A stretch of 64,000 bases of DNA from Roseiarcus sp963741405 (lineage in GTDB: Bacteria; Pseudomonadota; Alphaproteobacteria; Rhizobiales; Beijerinckiaceae), in NCBI GenBank assembly GCA_963741405.1, contig CAVUHX010000034.1, forward strand, positions 372,001-436,000. The letters are read 5' to 3'. Position 1 is the first letter of the stretch. Every line of letters begins with the position of its first letter. The translations under genes and the position numbers were made by a program. This document shows, in pieces, positions 28,116-35,814 of the stretch. Under the pieces are notes generated by a model that saw only the letters and a program-made list of their open reading frames with translations, was not told the DNA's origin and did not search any database.

Positions 28116-28844
28116 ATGCATCTCGTGAAATATCGTTCCCATACGCCGGGTCTCAATCTGCGGCAAACGAAGCTCGAAGTCCCCGGCTGGGGCGGTCAGC
28201 GCGAGCCGCGCAAGAACGGGTCGATGGAGCAAGCTTGGCACTGTCTGCCTTTCTCCGAAGGCGCGCGCTACGGCGTCGAACTCCTTTATCCGTACGAGAA
28301 CGAGTTTCGCGTCAGCGTCCACAAAGGCGAGTTGAGGCTGGACGGCGATTTCGGCCCCGCGCCGGAGGGCCATGGCGGCGAATGGCCGCCGTTCCGAACC
28401 TTCGGCGAACTCTACTACACCTATCAGGCCTCGCTTGACCTCAAGGTCGAAGAGGGCTTCGCGATCCGGACCGAACCCCATCCACGCTTCTACACCGATC
28501 CAACCAACACCACTCCGATCGCCGTGCCTGCGCTTATCCGAAGATGGTGGCCGATGGTCTACTTCTTCGTGTTCAAGGCTCCGCCTGAGGGAGCGACTCA
28601 CATATTCCGATCCGGCGAGCCTTTCGTTCAAATCTTGATCCTGCCTGAGGAAGCCGATTTCGAACTTGTTCCGATGTCTGATGAAGAAGCGGCCGAACGC
28701 GAGTTGCAATCGCGGCGAATCTACGAAAGCCGCAGCACGCTCTCCGCCGAAACCGAATGGACGTCAGCGACCAATACGGTCTTTGACGGCACCTACCGCC
28801 ACATTCTAGGCGCAGCGACCGAGAAGGCGAAGCGACGGCGCTGA
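28116..28844 (+). CDS. Hypothetical protein, about 242 residues
   Basis: I chose ATG 28116 because AGGTGG lies eight bases upstream; GTG 28104 in the same frame is possible. The protein is soluble and rich in aromatic residues, with 'LLYPYENEFRVSV', 'EGFAIRTEPHPRFYTD' and 'IRRWWPMVYFFVFKAPPEG'. It may belong to the DUF6065-type proteins, but I am not certain. No signal peptide is seen. A hairpin at 28868 follows it. Confidence 0.65.
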   Translation: MHLVKYRSHTPGLNLRQTKLEVPGWGGQREPRKNGSMEQAWHCLPFSEGARYGVELLYPYENEFRVSVHKGELRLDGDFGPAPEGHGGEWPPFRTFGELYYTYQASLDLKVEEGFAIRTEPHPRFYTDPTNTTPIAVPALIRRWWPMVYFFVFKAPPEGATHIFRSGEPFVQILILPEEADFELVPMSDEEAAERELQSRRIYESRSTLSAETEWTSATNTVFDGTYRHILGAATEKAKRRR

Positions 28845-28867
28845 TCACCATCAAACGACAGAGGGAA

Positions 28868-28893
28868 GCCCGGCGCCGTCGGCAACGCCGGGC
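28868..28893. terminator. Stem-loop between convergent genes
   Basis: A perfect 8-bp inverted repeat, GCCCGGCG with CGCCGGGC, has a 10-base loop. It sits between the convergent ends at 28844 and 28900. No long T-run follows on either strand, so its strength as an intrinsic terminator is uncertain. Confidence 0.45.
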
Positions 28894-28899
28894 CTGCCG

Positions 28900-29223
28900 T
28901 CAATAGTAGTGGTGGTGGTGGTGGTGATGATGGTGATGATAATAGTGGTGATGGTGGTGGTGATAATAGCGATGATGATAATGATGATGGTGATGATAAT
29001 ACTGCGCCACCACTATCGGTCGCTCAACGGTCGCGGCGTTTGAAGCCGCGCGCTGGTTGTCCGCGTTGAGAAGTTCAACCGCATTCGGAATTGGGTCCAG
29101 TAGCTCGGCGAACGATGTTGCGGGCTGGACACCGGATACGGTGAGGGCAGGCTCGGCCTGGGCGCCGCCAATCAGAGCGAGCGCCGAGGCGACGCTCAGC
29201 AATCCGATGATCGATTTGTCCAT
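28900..29223 (-). CDS. Secreted histidine-rich protein
   Basis: The 107-residue protein has a signal peptide ('MDKSIIGLLSVASALALIGG' with cleavage near AQA-EP), a short middle part, and a C-terminal 35 residues made almost only of His and Tyr. At DNA level the tail is a degenerate GTG/ATG/ATA trinucleotide tract (28903-29003). The tail suggests binding of Zn, Ni, Cu or Co in the periplasm, an inference from composition. AAAGGACA precedes the ATG. Metal transporters (VIT, NRAMP) lie 3-5 kb downstream. Confidence 0.7.
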   Translation of the reverse strand: MDKSIIGLLSVASALALIGGAQAEPALTVSGVQPATSFAELLDPIPNAVELLNADNQRAASNAATVERPIVVAQYYHHHHHYHHRYYHHHHHHYYHHHHHHHHHHYY

Positions 29224-29281
29224 GGCATGTCCTTTCTTGGCGATGAAAAAGCAGTCTCTTGGACGTGCGAAAACAGTTTCG

Positions 29282-29299
29282 GAGCCCGCTGGCGGGCTC
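29282..29299. other. Perfect 8-bp stem-loop
   Basis: GAGCCCGC and GCGGGCTC are separated by TG, forming a tight hairpin about 60 bp upstream of the His-rich gene and 170 bp after the glycine-zipper gene end. It could be a terminator of the latter or a leader structure of the former. Confidence 0.35.
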
Positions 29300-29468
29300 T
29301 CATTTTCTCTGCGTCGAGCTGCCCGCTTGGTGGCGGGCGCTCCGTAACCTGGTCCGCCAGTCTAGCGGCGAGCCAGTCGAACAGCAATCGCGCCTGTCGT
29401 GTAGATGCCAACGTTTGGGCGCTCGACGCAGCCCAACCGGCGCCCTCGCGCCGGCCGTCGCCGATCTG

Positions 29469-29723
29469 TCAGTATCGATCGTAGCGGTGGTGATAGGGGT
29501 GATAGGCGTAGCCGCGATGATAATGCCTGTGATTGGTCATAGAGTTTCCGACTACGGCTCCCCCCACGCCGCCCACGACCGCGCCAACTGGACCCCCAAC
29601 AACAGCCCCCGCGACAGCGCCGCCGACCGCTCCAGTAACCGTGCCGCTTTCGTCGGCAAAAGCAATCTGAGATGAAGCGAACATCAGCGCCGCAGCTGAA
29701 AGAACAACAAATATCCTGGACAT
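29469..29723 (-). CDS. Glycine-zipper envelope protein
   Basis: The frame is open further upstream, but ATG 29723 has AGGAGG before it and starts a clear signal peptide ('MSRIFVVLSAAALMFASSQI'). A glycine zipper follows ('GAVGGAVAGAVVGGPVGAVV'), of the kind that inserts in membranes, and then a short tail rich in His and Tyr. The mature protein is about 60 residues and probably lies in the cell envelope. The TTCCGA motif is found about 75 bp upstream in the same orientation. Confidence 0.75.
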   Translation of the reverse strand: MSRIFVVLSAAALMFASSQIAFADESGTVTGAVGGAVAGAVVGGPVGAVVGGVGGAVVGNSMTNHRHYHRGYAYHPYHHRYDRY

Positions 29724-29796
29724 CGAGACCTCCTGGAATTCGGCGAAACTCGCCGTGGCTCGTCGCCAGCTAGGCGCTAAGTGATCCGAACTCAAA

Positions 29797-29813
29797 GAGT
29801 CGGAATCTACTCA
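29797..29813 (-). promoter_or_regulatory. Recurring TTCCGA motif, copy B
   Basis: The minus strand reads GAGTAGATTCCGACTC, about 75 bp before the glycine-zipper start and in its orientation. Confidence 0.5.
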
Positions 29814-29927
29814 GAGCGCCGCATTTTCGACTGCGCGCTTCGTGGCGGGTCTGGCAGTCCTGCGCGCAATCGCTGGCCCGACGCGAGCGTTGGAGAGCGG
29901 TTAGATAACCGCCTTCGCTTCGTGAAT

Positions 29928-29944
29928 GAGTAGTTTCCGAGCCT
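29928..29944 (+). promoter_or_regulatory. Recurring TTCCGA motif, copy C
   Basis: The plus strand reads GAGTAGTTTCCGAGCCT, about 109 bp before the ECF sigma factor start and in its orientation. Confidence 0.5.
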
Positions 29945-30052
29945 TCCGCCGTCCTCGCCGCCAGGCAGAAACTGCGTCGATCAAATCCCTACCGCTCCCC
30001 AGGAGTCGGAGGGAGAAAACAACGATTTTGTCGATCGAAGGTGGAGAGAAAC

Positions 30053-30688
30053 ATGACGACAGCGGCGACTGGTGAGAGCGGCGCCTTGGCGCGATCCGAC
30101 GTCATCACCTGCATTTCCCAGTTGCGCGCCTTCGCCGTGCTTCTCGCCGGCGATCGTCACCGTGCCGACGATCTTGTGCGGGAGACGATCGTGCAGACCT
30201 TCACCGCGGTGAAGCGGCCTCGTGACGGGATCAGCCTGCAGGTTCGAATGTTCACCGCGCTACGCAGACTGCATTACAGCGCGCTGGGCCAATCGGGCGA
30301 CGGGGCAGCACGGCAGCCGGAGCAGCCGTCAACCGGGGACGACGGTGTCGGGTCCGACGAACTGCTGCGTATCTTCCGTCGGCTCCGCGACGAGCAGCGT
30401 GAAGCGCTGATTCTGGCGACCGCCAGCGGTCTGTCATACGAGCAGGCGGCCGAGATATGCGATTGCCAGATAGACACGATCAGGAGCCGGGTATGGGAGG
30501 CCGTACGCGAGATATCGGTGATGTCGCGGGAGGCCTCGCTCGGAAAAATCGATTTCGACCTTCTCGCGGATGAGGGCCGAGGCAGTCCGATAACGCCATC
30601 GGCGTCGCATAGGAGCCGGCGCCGACAAGAGACCTCGCACCGGGGTGCGCCGGTGCAGGCCGACCGCGCACTTCGAGGCATGGGATGA
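30053..30688 (+). CDS. ECF-type RNA polymerase sigma factor (EcfG-like)
   Basis: The start at ATG 30053 has GGAGAG four bases upstream. The 211-residue protein has a sigma-2 region ('QLRAFAVLLAGDRHRADDLV' and 'ETIVQTFTAVKRP') and a sigma-4 region ('LRRLRDEQREALILATASGL' type helix and 'SYEQAAEICDCQIDTIRSRV'). The pattern resembles the EcfG/PhyR general stress group, but no nepR or phyR gene is nearby. The C-terminal 45 residues are basic and unconserved. It lies inside the cluster that carries the repeated TTCCGA motif and may be a product or a controller of that regulon. Confidence 0.85.
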   Translation: MTTAATGESGALARSDVITCISQLRAFAVLLAGDRHRADDLVRETIVQTFTAVKRPRDGISLQVRMFTALRRLHYSALGQSGDGAARQPEQPSTGDDGVGSDELLRIFRRLRDEQREALILATASGLSYEQAAEICDCQIDTIRSRVWEAVREISVMSREASLGKIDFDLLADEGRGSPITPSASHRSRRRQETSHRGAPVQADRALRGMG

Positions 30689-30864
30689 GAGGGGTTTCCG
30701 TGACGACGTGTTGGAAGGCTTCGGGCGTCAAACCCCTTCCCTTGGCGACAATTCATTTTTCGGACTGGTTCGCCAGAAGCAACGATAATCGGCGCGAACG
30801 GGAAAAATAGAGTCACAAACTACCGAATTCTCCGAGGCTCGTGGCCGTCGCGCCACCGTAAAAT

Positions 30865-30881
30865 GAGTATTTTCCGATCCT
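30865..30881 (+). promoter_or_regulatory. Recurring TTCCGA motif, copy D
   Basis: The plus strand reads GAGTATTTTCCGATCCT, about 52 bp before the BA14K start. Confidence 0.5.
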
Positions 30882-30932
30882 ATCGCAGCTTTGCTGAATC
30901 CGCGATTGTCGAAGTTGACCTTGGAGGTTCAA

Positions 30933-31388
30933 ATGAAGACCCTATTGTTGGGCGGGTTCGCCATCGCGACCACGCTATTGATTCAGTCCGCACCCGCCTC
31001 ATCACAGGGCGTTTACGGCGCAGGCCATCCGCGCGTGAGTCATAGCTACGCGGGTCACGGCTACGCGGGTCACGGCCCGGCGCGATATCAATACCAACAC
31101 CGCGGCTATGCGCACGGCCAGGGGCCGGGATATGGCGTGGGGGCCGGCGTCGCAGCCGTGGCGGCGGGCGCGCTAATCGCCGGAGCTATCGCGTCTCAGA
31201 ACCAAGGCTACTACCCCGCTGAGACTTATCCCGTGTATTCGGACCCAGGATACGGGTATAACTACCCCGCTCCCGTTGTGTATGACAACGGCGATTCTGT
31301 AGCTTACTGCGAACAAACATACAGATCGTACGATCCCGCAAGCGGGACCTACCTCGGTTATGACGGGTTTCGGCATCCTTGCCCGTAA
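30933..31388 (+). CDS. BA14K family protein
   Basis: ATG 30933 has GGAGG at good spacing; an in-frame upstream start is less likely. The 151-residue protein has a signal peptide ('MKTLLLGGFAIATTLLIQSA'), a Gly/Tyr/His-rich region with a repeated 'YAGHG', a hydrophobic glycine zipper ('GVGAGVAAVAAGALIAGAIA'), and the C-terminal BA14K motif 'YCEQTYRSYDPASGTYLGYD' ending in Cys-Pro. BA14K proteins are envelope proteins of Hyphomicrobiales, immunoreactive and lectin-like in Brucella. Confidence 0.88.
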   Translation: MKTLLLGGFAIATTLLIQSAPASSQGVYGAGHPRVSHSYAGHGYAGHGPARYQYQHRGYAHGQGPGYGVGAGVAAVAAGALIAGAIASQNQGYYPAETYPVYSDPGYGYNYPAPVVYDNGDSVAYCEQTYRSYDPASGTYLGYDGFRHPCP

Positions 31389-31479
31389 TGGCTTATGACT
31401 TTAGCGAATACGGTCGCCCGACGGGTTTCAGTGGATAATGACTGTTCACTGGGAGCGAATTGAGGAAAAGCGAGAGCAA

Positions 31480-31644
31480 ATGTTCAAGTTCTCGCAGATC
31501 GCGCTAGTCGGATTGATATGCGCAACAATGTTCGCCATCGGTCTCGGCTTCGTTGTTCCCGTGAGCAGCGCCGTCGGCGGTGTATGCGACGTCTTGGCTA
31601 TCGCGTCGGGCGTCTTTTTTGTTGGGATGCTCGATGGCGAGTAG
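31480..31644 (+). CDS. Small membrane protein, hypothetical
   Basis: The frame codes for about 54 residues from ATG 31480 (68 from 31438) with two hydrophobic segments ('IALVGLICATMFAIGLGFVV' and 'VLAIASGVFFVGML'). The upstream GAGAGCAA is a weak ribosome site. No family is recognised. Confidence 0.45.
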   Translation: MFKFSQIALVGLICATMFAIGLGFVVPVSSAVGGVCDVLAIASGVFFVGMLDGE

Positions 31645-31783
31645 AATCCCAAAACTAAAGCTCCGTCTCTGACTATTGGGCTGCCAGAGGCGCCCGAAGC
31701 CCGACGTAGCCTCGTTTGTCGCCACCGCCGAATAGTGGAACCTCCGTTCCGCTCCCCGAGCGCCAACGCAGAAGGTCACGGCA

Positions 31784-32368
31784 GTGCGCGCTTTCATCCT
31801 CTACGCCAATCCCGTCGCCACGAGTTTTGGGGCCGCATTGCGCCAGCAAGTCGTCATAACGTTGCGATCGCGCGGCTATGAGATCGACGACTGCGACCTT
31901 TACGCCGAATCCTTCGATCCGATCATGAACGAACAGGAGCGGATGGAATATCATGACGCGACGCTCAACAGGGCGCGTGTCGCGGTCTACGCCGATCGAC
32001 TGCTTGCGGCGGACGCTCTTGTCCTCATCTATCCCGTTTGGAACGAGGGATTTCCCGCGATTCTAAAAGGCTTCTTCGATCGCGTCTTCATCCCCGGGGT
32101 GAGCTTTACAATGGGCCCAGACGGCGCTGCGACGCCGAACCTTCAAAAGCTGAAGAAGCTCGCGGCGGTCTGCACCTATGGCGCCAATCGCTTGAGTACC
32201 TTTCTTTTGGGCGACCCGCCGAGACGAGTGGTCAAGCGGCTGGTGCGCTCGATGCCTGGTCACCATGTGAGGTGCGACTATCTCGCCCACTATGACATGA
32301 ACCATACGAATCCAGAACGACGAGGAGTTTTCCTGAAGAAAGTCAAGCGGGTCTTTGACTCATGGTGA
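31784..32368 (+). CDS. NAD(P)H dehydrogenase (quinone)-like flavoprotein
   Basis: This 194-residue protein starts at GTG and has the flavodoxin-like fold of the NQO1/MdaB/KefF family. The opening 'RAFILYANPVATSFGAALRQ', 'DALVLIYPVWNEGFPAILKG' and 'FFDRVFIPGVSF' form the FMN/FAD and quinone site. It probably reduces quinones or other electrophiles by two electrons. It stands alone, with the VIT gene 98 bp downstream. Confidence 0.85.
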   Translation: MRAFILYANPVATSFGAALRQQVVITLRSRGYEIDDCDLYAESFDPIMNEQERMEYHDATLNRARVAVYADRLLAADALVLIYPVWNEGFPAILKGFFDRVFIPGVSFTMGPDGAATPNLQKLKKLAAVCTYGANRLSTFLLGDPPRRVVKRLVRSMPGHHVRCDYLAHYDMNHTNPERRGVFLKKVKRVFDSW

Positions 32369-32466
32369 GACTTCCGTGAGGTCAGCCCCGAAGCGACCAC
32401 CGTAAGGACCGTCTGCAGGCGCCTCAATCGGTCGGATTCCCCTTTCAATACGAAGCAAGGAGAAAC

Positions 32467-33162
32467 ATGCTGGTCCGCCAGATCGAACAACACCGCGCGG
32501 GGCGGACCGGATGGCTGCGCGCGGCGGTGCTCGGAGCGAACGACGGTTTGCTGTCGACCGCCAGTTTGGTGCTCGGCGTTGCCGCCGCGAACGGCAGCCG
32601 CAGCAATGTCCTTATCGCCGGGTTCGCCGCCCTCGTCGCCGGCGCAATGTCGATGGCTGCGGGAGAGTATGTGTCTGTGCATTCGCAGAAGGACACCGAG
32701 GACGCCGACCTCGCGCTCGAACGCACGGAGCTTCGAACGAACGACAAAGGCGAGCACGAGGAGTTGGCGGCAATCTACGTTGACCGCGGCCTTGATCCCG
32801 CGCTCGCAGAGCAGGTCGCCGACCAGCTCATGACGCACGACGCTCTCGGCGCGCATGCGCGCGACGAACTCGGCATCACGCCAACTCTGGAAGCTCGGCC
32901 GATCCAGGCCGCGCTGGCGTCGGCCGCCAGTTTCATTCTTGGCGCAGCCATTCCGCTGATTGTCGTGGCCCTGGTCCCGCCAGCGCGTCTCCTGATCGCG
33001 GTTCCGGCATCGTCGCTGCTGGTGCTCGCGTGTCTCGGGGCGCTGGCGGCGCGGACAGGCGGCGCGCGAATGGCGCCCGGCGCTATTCGGGTCACCTTCT
33101 GGGGCGCGCTGGCGATGGGCGTCACGGCAGGGGCCGGCGCATTGTTTGGCGCGGTAGTTTGA
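32467..33162 (+). CDS. VIT1/CCC1 family iron/manganese transporter
   Basis: This 231-residue membrane protein shows the VIT family start 'LRAAVLGANDGLLSTASLVL', the second segment 'GFAALVAGAMSMAAGEYVSV', a cytosolic metal-binding-type linker rich in Glu ('SQKDTEDADLALERTEL'), and three C-terminal segments. Relatives export Fe2+ or Mn2+ from the cytosol. AAGGAG precedes the ATG. It lies directly before the NRAMP gene, so the pair concerns divalent metal balance. Confidence 0.9.
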   Translation: MLVRQIEQHRAGRTGWLRAAVLGANDGLLSTASLVLGVAAANGSRSNVLIAGFAALVAGAMSMAAGEYVSVHSQKDTEDADLALERTELRTNDKGEHEELAAIYVDRGLDPALAEQVADQLMTHDALGAHARDELGITPTLEARPIQAALASAASFILGAAIPLIVVALVPPARLLIAVPASSLLVLACLGALAARTGGARMAPGAIRVTFWGALAMGVTAGAGALFGAVV

Positions 33163-33298
33163 GATCCAAACGAAGGCAAATCGCGCCGCGTCCCATCGCG
33201 CTGAGCCGTCCTCGGAAGCGAGCTTCGCGTCGAAGCCGCTCGGAGAGCGGTTACGAGTTTTGAAGCGACGGATCCGGGGCTCGAGGGAGCACTTGGCT

Positions 33299-34600
33299 AT
33301 GAATGCGCCGTCGGACGAGGCTGGCAAACAACCGAAATGGCCGACGCTTCGCGACGTCCTGGGACCCGGACTCATCACGGGCGCATCGGACGACGATCCC
33401 AGCGGCATCGCCACCTATTCCCAGGCCGGCGCGCAGTTCGGTTACACCCTGGGATGGACACTGCTGTTCACCTATCCGCTCATGTGCGCGATCCAGTTGA
33501 TCAGCGCCCAAACTGGCAGGGTCACAGGACGAGGCCTGGCTGGAAACATCCGTCGCCACTTTCCCGCGTGGCTGCTTTACCCGCTTGTCGGTCTGCTTGT
33601 CGCCGCCAATACGATCAATCTCGGCGCCGACCTCGGCGCGATGGCCGCAGCGCTTCACCTGCTCGTTGATGGTCCTACGGTTGTCTACATTGCAGGATTT
33701 GCGATCGTCACCGTCCTCGCCGAGATTTATGTACGCTACTCTCGTTACGCCTCGGTGCTGCGATGGCTAACCTTGTCGCTCTTCGCCTACGTGGGCACGG
33801 TGTTCGTGGTCGGCGTACCCTGGTTGACTGTGGCGAAGAACCTCGTGTTCCCACATATCAGTCTCGCCGGCGGCTATCTCACCGTCGTCGTCGCCGTGTT
33901 TGGCACGACGATCAGCCCCTATCTCTTCTTCTGGCAGGCTGCCGAGGAGGTTGAGGATGAAAAGGAAGATCCGGCGGCCAAGCCGCTCATTCAAGCGCCC
34001 AAGCAAGCGCCGGTCCAGATGGCGCGCATGAAGATCGACACGCTCGTCGGAATGGGCCTCTGAAATGTCATCGCCCTTTTCATCATGCTGACAACGGCGG
34101 CGACATTGAACGCTCATGGAGTCGCCGACATTCAGACCTCGTCCCAGGCGGCCGAGGCGCTGCGTCCGATTGCCGGCCGCTTCGCCTTCACGATTTTTGC
34201 GCTCGGCATTATTGGCGCCGGCTTGCTTGCGGTGCCGGTGTTGGCCGGCAGCGCGGCCTACGCGGTCGGCGAGGCGCTGCAGTGGAGGGTGGGATTGGCC
34301 CAGCGCCCAGGCCGTGCGCCGGCGTTTTACGGCGCAATCGCTTTAGCAACTTTGGTCGGCGCAATTCTCAACTTTACTCCCCTCGACCCCATCAAGGCCT
34401 TGTTCTGGAGCGCTGTCATCAACGGAGTCGCTGCGGTTCCCATCATGGTCATGATCATGGTCATGATCATGCTGATGGCTTCGCGAAAGAAGGTGATGGG
34501 CCAGTTCGCGCTGCGACCTTTGCTCAAGGCCCTTGGTTGGCTCGCCACCACGGCGATGGCCGTCGCCGCCTTCGGCATGTTCGCGACGTGGGGAAGTTGA
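33299..34600 (+). pseudogene. NRAMP-family metal transporter with an in-frame TGA
   Basis: ATG 33299 has GGGAG upstream. The frame runs to TGA at 34061-34063 (codon 255) and continues in the same frame to 34600 with homologous sequence ('NVIALFIMLTTAATLNAHGV'). The whole would be about 433 residues, normal for NRAMP. Relatives have Ser at this place, and one base (TCA to TGA) explains the stop. The first membrane segment has DPSG (residues 33-36) where classical NRAMPs have DPGN. The sixth has 'TTISPYLFFW' where they have 'MPH', so substrate choice may differ. As read, the product is truncated. Confidence 0.85.
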
Positions 34601-34900
34601 TCACACGGGCGTGGATCATGCCGAATTTTGGAAGACAGACACGACCCAGGTCGGTGCTCGGCGAAACCCCGTCCCCGTTGCTCGGCAACTTCGCATCCAT
34701 GACGCGATTAGCGAGACGCTTGCGGCGCCCACCATGTCACCCGAGAAGCGAACCGGACGGTAAGGCTCGGAATCTACTCAGCGCCGCCATTGCTCGCTTC
34801 AGTCCCGGAGCACTCAACCGAGGACTCAATCTTGGACTCCGGCGCAGGGCTCCGACTTGATCACGCAGCGTGTTAGCTCGTTTCGCCGTCTCGTCGCGCG
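34601..34900. other. Intergenic with one TTCCGA motif copy
   Basis: No gene is recognised in this 300-bp stretch. It contains motif copy E (34763-34779). Confidence 0.4.
34763..34779 (-). promoter_or_regulatory. Recurring TTCCGA motif, copy E
   Basis: The minus strand reads GAGTAGATTCCGAGCCT. Unlike the other copies it has no gene downstream in its orientation. Its flank (GCGCTGAGTAGATTCCGA) is shared in part with copy B. Confidence 0.4.
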
Positions 34901-35077
34901 TCACATGTGCGGTCCGTATGCGCCGATCCCGCCAACGAGCCAAAGCACGATCAGGACGATCAAAACAACTCCCAGGACGCCGCCGAGGCCCGCAGTCCCA
35001 TAGCGACCGTGCGCATAGTATCCGCCACCCCCGCCGAAAATCAGGATCAGCAGAATAATGATAAGAATCGTGCCCAT
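34901..35077 (-). CDS. Small glycine-rich membrane protein (DUF3309-like)
   Basis: The 58-residue protein begins 'MGTILIIILLILIFGGGGGY', has a short turn with 'YAHGRYGTAGLGG', and a second hydrophobic segment 'VLGVVLIVLIVLWLVGGIG'. This layout resembles DUF3309 proteins. GGGAGGG lies seven bases before the ATG. It follows the CsbD gene at 35131 on the same strand with a 53-bp gap, so the two may be co-transcribed. Confidence 0.7.
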   Translation of the reverse strand: MGTILIIILLILIFGGGGGYYAHGRYGTAGLGGVLGVVLIVLIVLWLVGGIGAYGPHM

Positions 35078-35130
35078 ATGTTACCCTCCCGCAGAGTTTA
35101 AGCAAACCTCCTGCCGGCCCGGAGAGTCAA

Positions 35131-35313
35131 CTACTTCTTCACGGCCTCCCGCACGGCGTCTTTCAGGCCGCCAATCGCATTCTGCATTTTCCCTTCGGCC
35201 TTGTCAGCTTTGCCCTCCGCCTCCAGCTTGGAGTCGCCGACCACCTTGCCGACCGTCTCCTTTACGGCGCCCTTGACCTGTTTCGCCGATCCCGCGACAC
35301 GATCCTTGTCCAT
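35131..35313 (-). CDS. CsbD family stress protein
   Basis: The 60-residue protein 'MDKDRVAGSAKQVKGAVKET' with 'GKADKAEGKMQNAIGGLKDA' is a standard CsbD protein of normal length. The start at 35313 has CAGGAGAAAG upstream; the long upstream extension of the frame is not part of the gene. It is the second CsbD gene in this cluster. Confidence 0.88.
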   Translation of the reverse strand: MDKDRVAGSAKQVKGAVKETVGKVVGDSKLEAEGKADKAEGKMQNAIGGLKDAVREAVKK

Positions 35314-35328
35314 GACTTTCTCCTGTTT

Positions 35329-35358
35329 AACCCGCTCCTGTTTAACCCGACAAACAAC
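35329..35358. repeat. Tandem 15-bp duplication upstream of csbD
   Basis: CTCCTGTTTAACCCG occurs twice in immediate succession (about 35329-35358), just before the CsbD ribosome site. It duplicates the CAGGAG ribosome-site sequence on the minus strand. The rest of 35314-35814 holds nothing I recognise. Confidence 0.5.
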
Positions 35359-35814
35359 CGCGAACCGCTGTAAAAGGATTCTAAAACTCCGCCCGTTTCG
35401 TTTGACGGTTGAAGCATACCTCCACGGCTCGCAGCTGTCATTGATCCAAATCAATCGATGTCCATCCGGCGTCTCCCGGAAGGCGCTTGCACTGTTCAAG
35501 ACATCGCAGATACGATGCGCGACCCGGACTCCGGCTGGTTAATTACCTTCCGGGGCAGCTGATCGTCATCTACGCGGTGACGGCCTTGCGCGCCACATCG
35601 AAGCCGGAGGCCTCTTGAAGGATCATGGGCTCGACCGTGTTTCATCGCTCGACGGTCGCAGTCCGATCCTGAGTTTCGAAAGTCTCGGCCGGTTCGCCTA
35701 TCGCCGCGTGACGATGCGTCCTAACGCCGCATTGGAAGGGGCAGGGACTTTGCCCGACGATATGCGCGACCAGCGAAGGGCAATCCGTGCTGATGCGCCG
35801 ATGGAGACGCCGTC

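Noticed and set aside
28903..29003. CRISPR-like or minisatellite array
   Set aside because: The repeats are degenerate codons for His and Tyr within a signal-peptide protein, without spacers.
29282..29299. Strong terminator for the glycine-zipper gene
   Set aside because: The hairpin is real but 170 bp away and without a clear T-run, so I kept it only as a stem-loop.
32290..33414. Long minus-strand frame opposite the VIT gene
   Set aside because: Shadow of the VIT and flavoprotein genes; low-complexity Arg-rich translation.
34061..34063. Selenocysteine at the NRAMP TGA
   Set aside because: The family has Ser here, no selenoprotein is known in it, and I see no SECIS-like hairpin directly after the codon.
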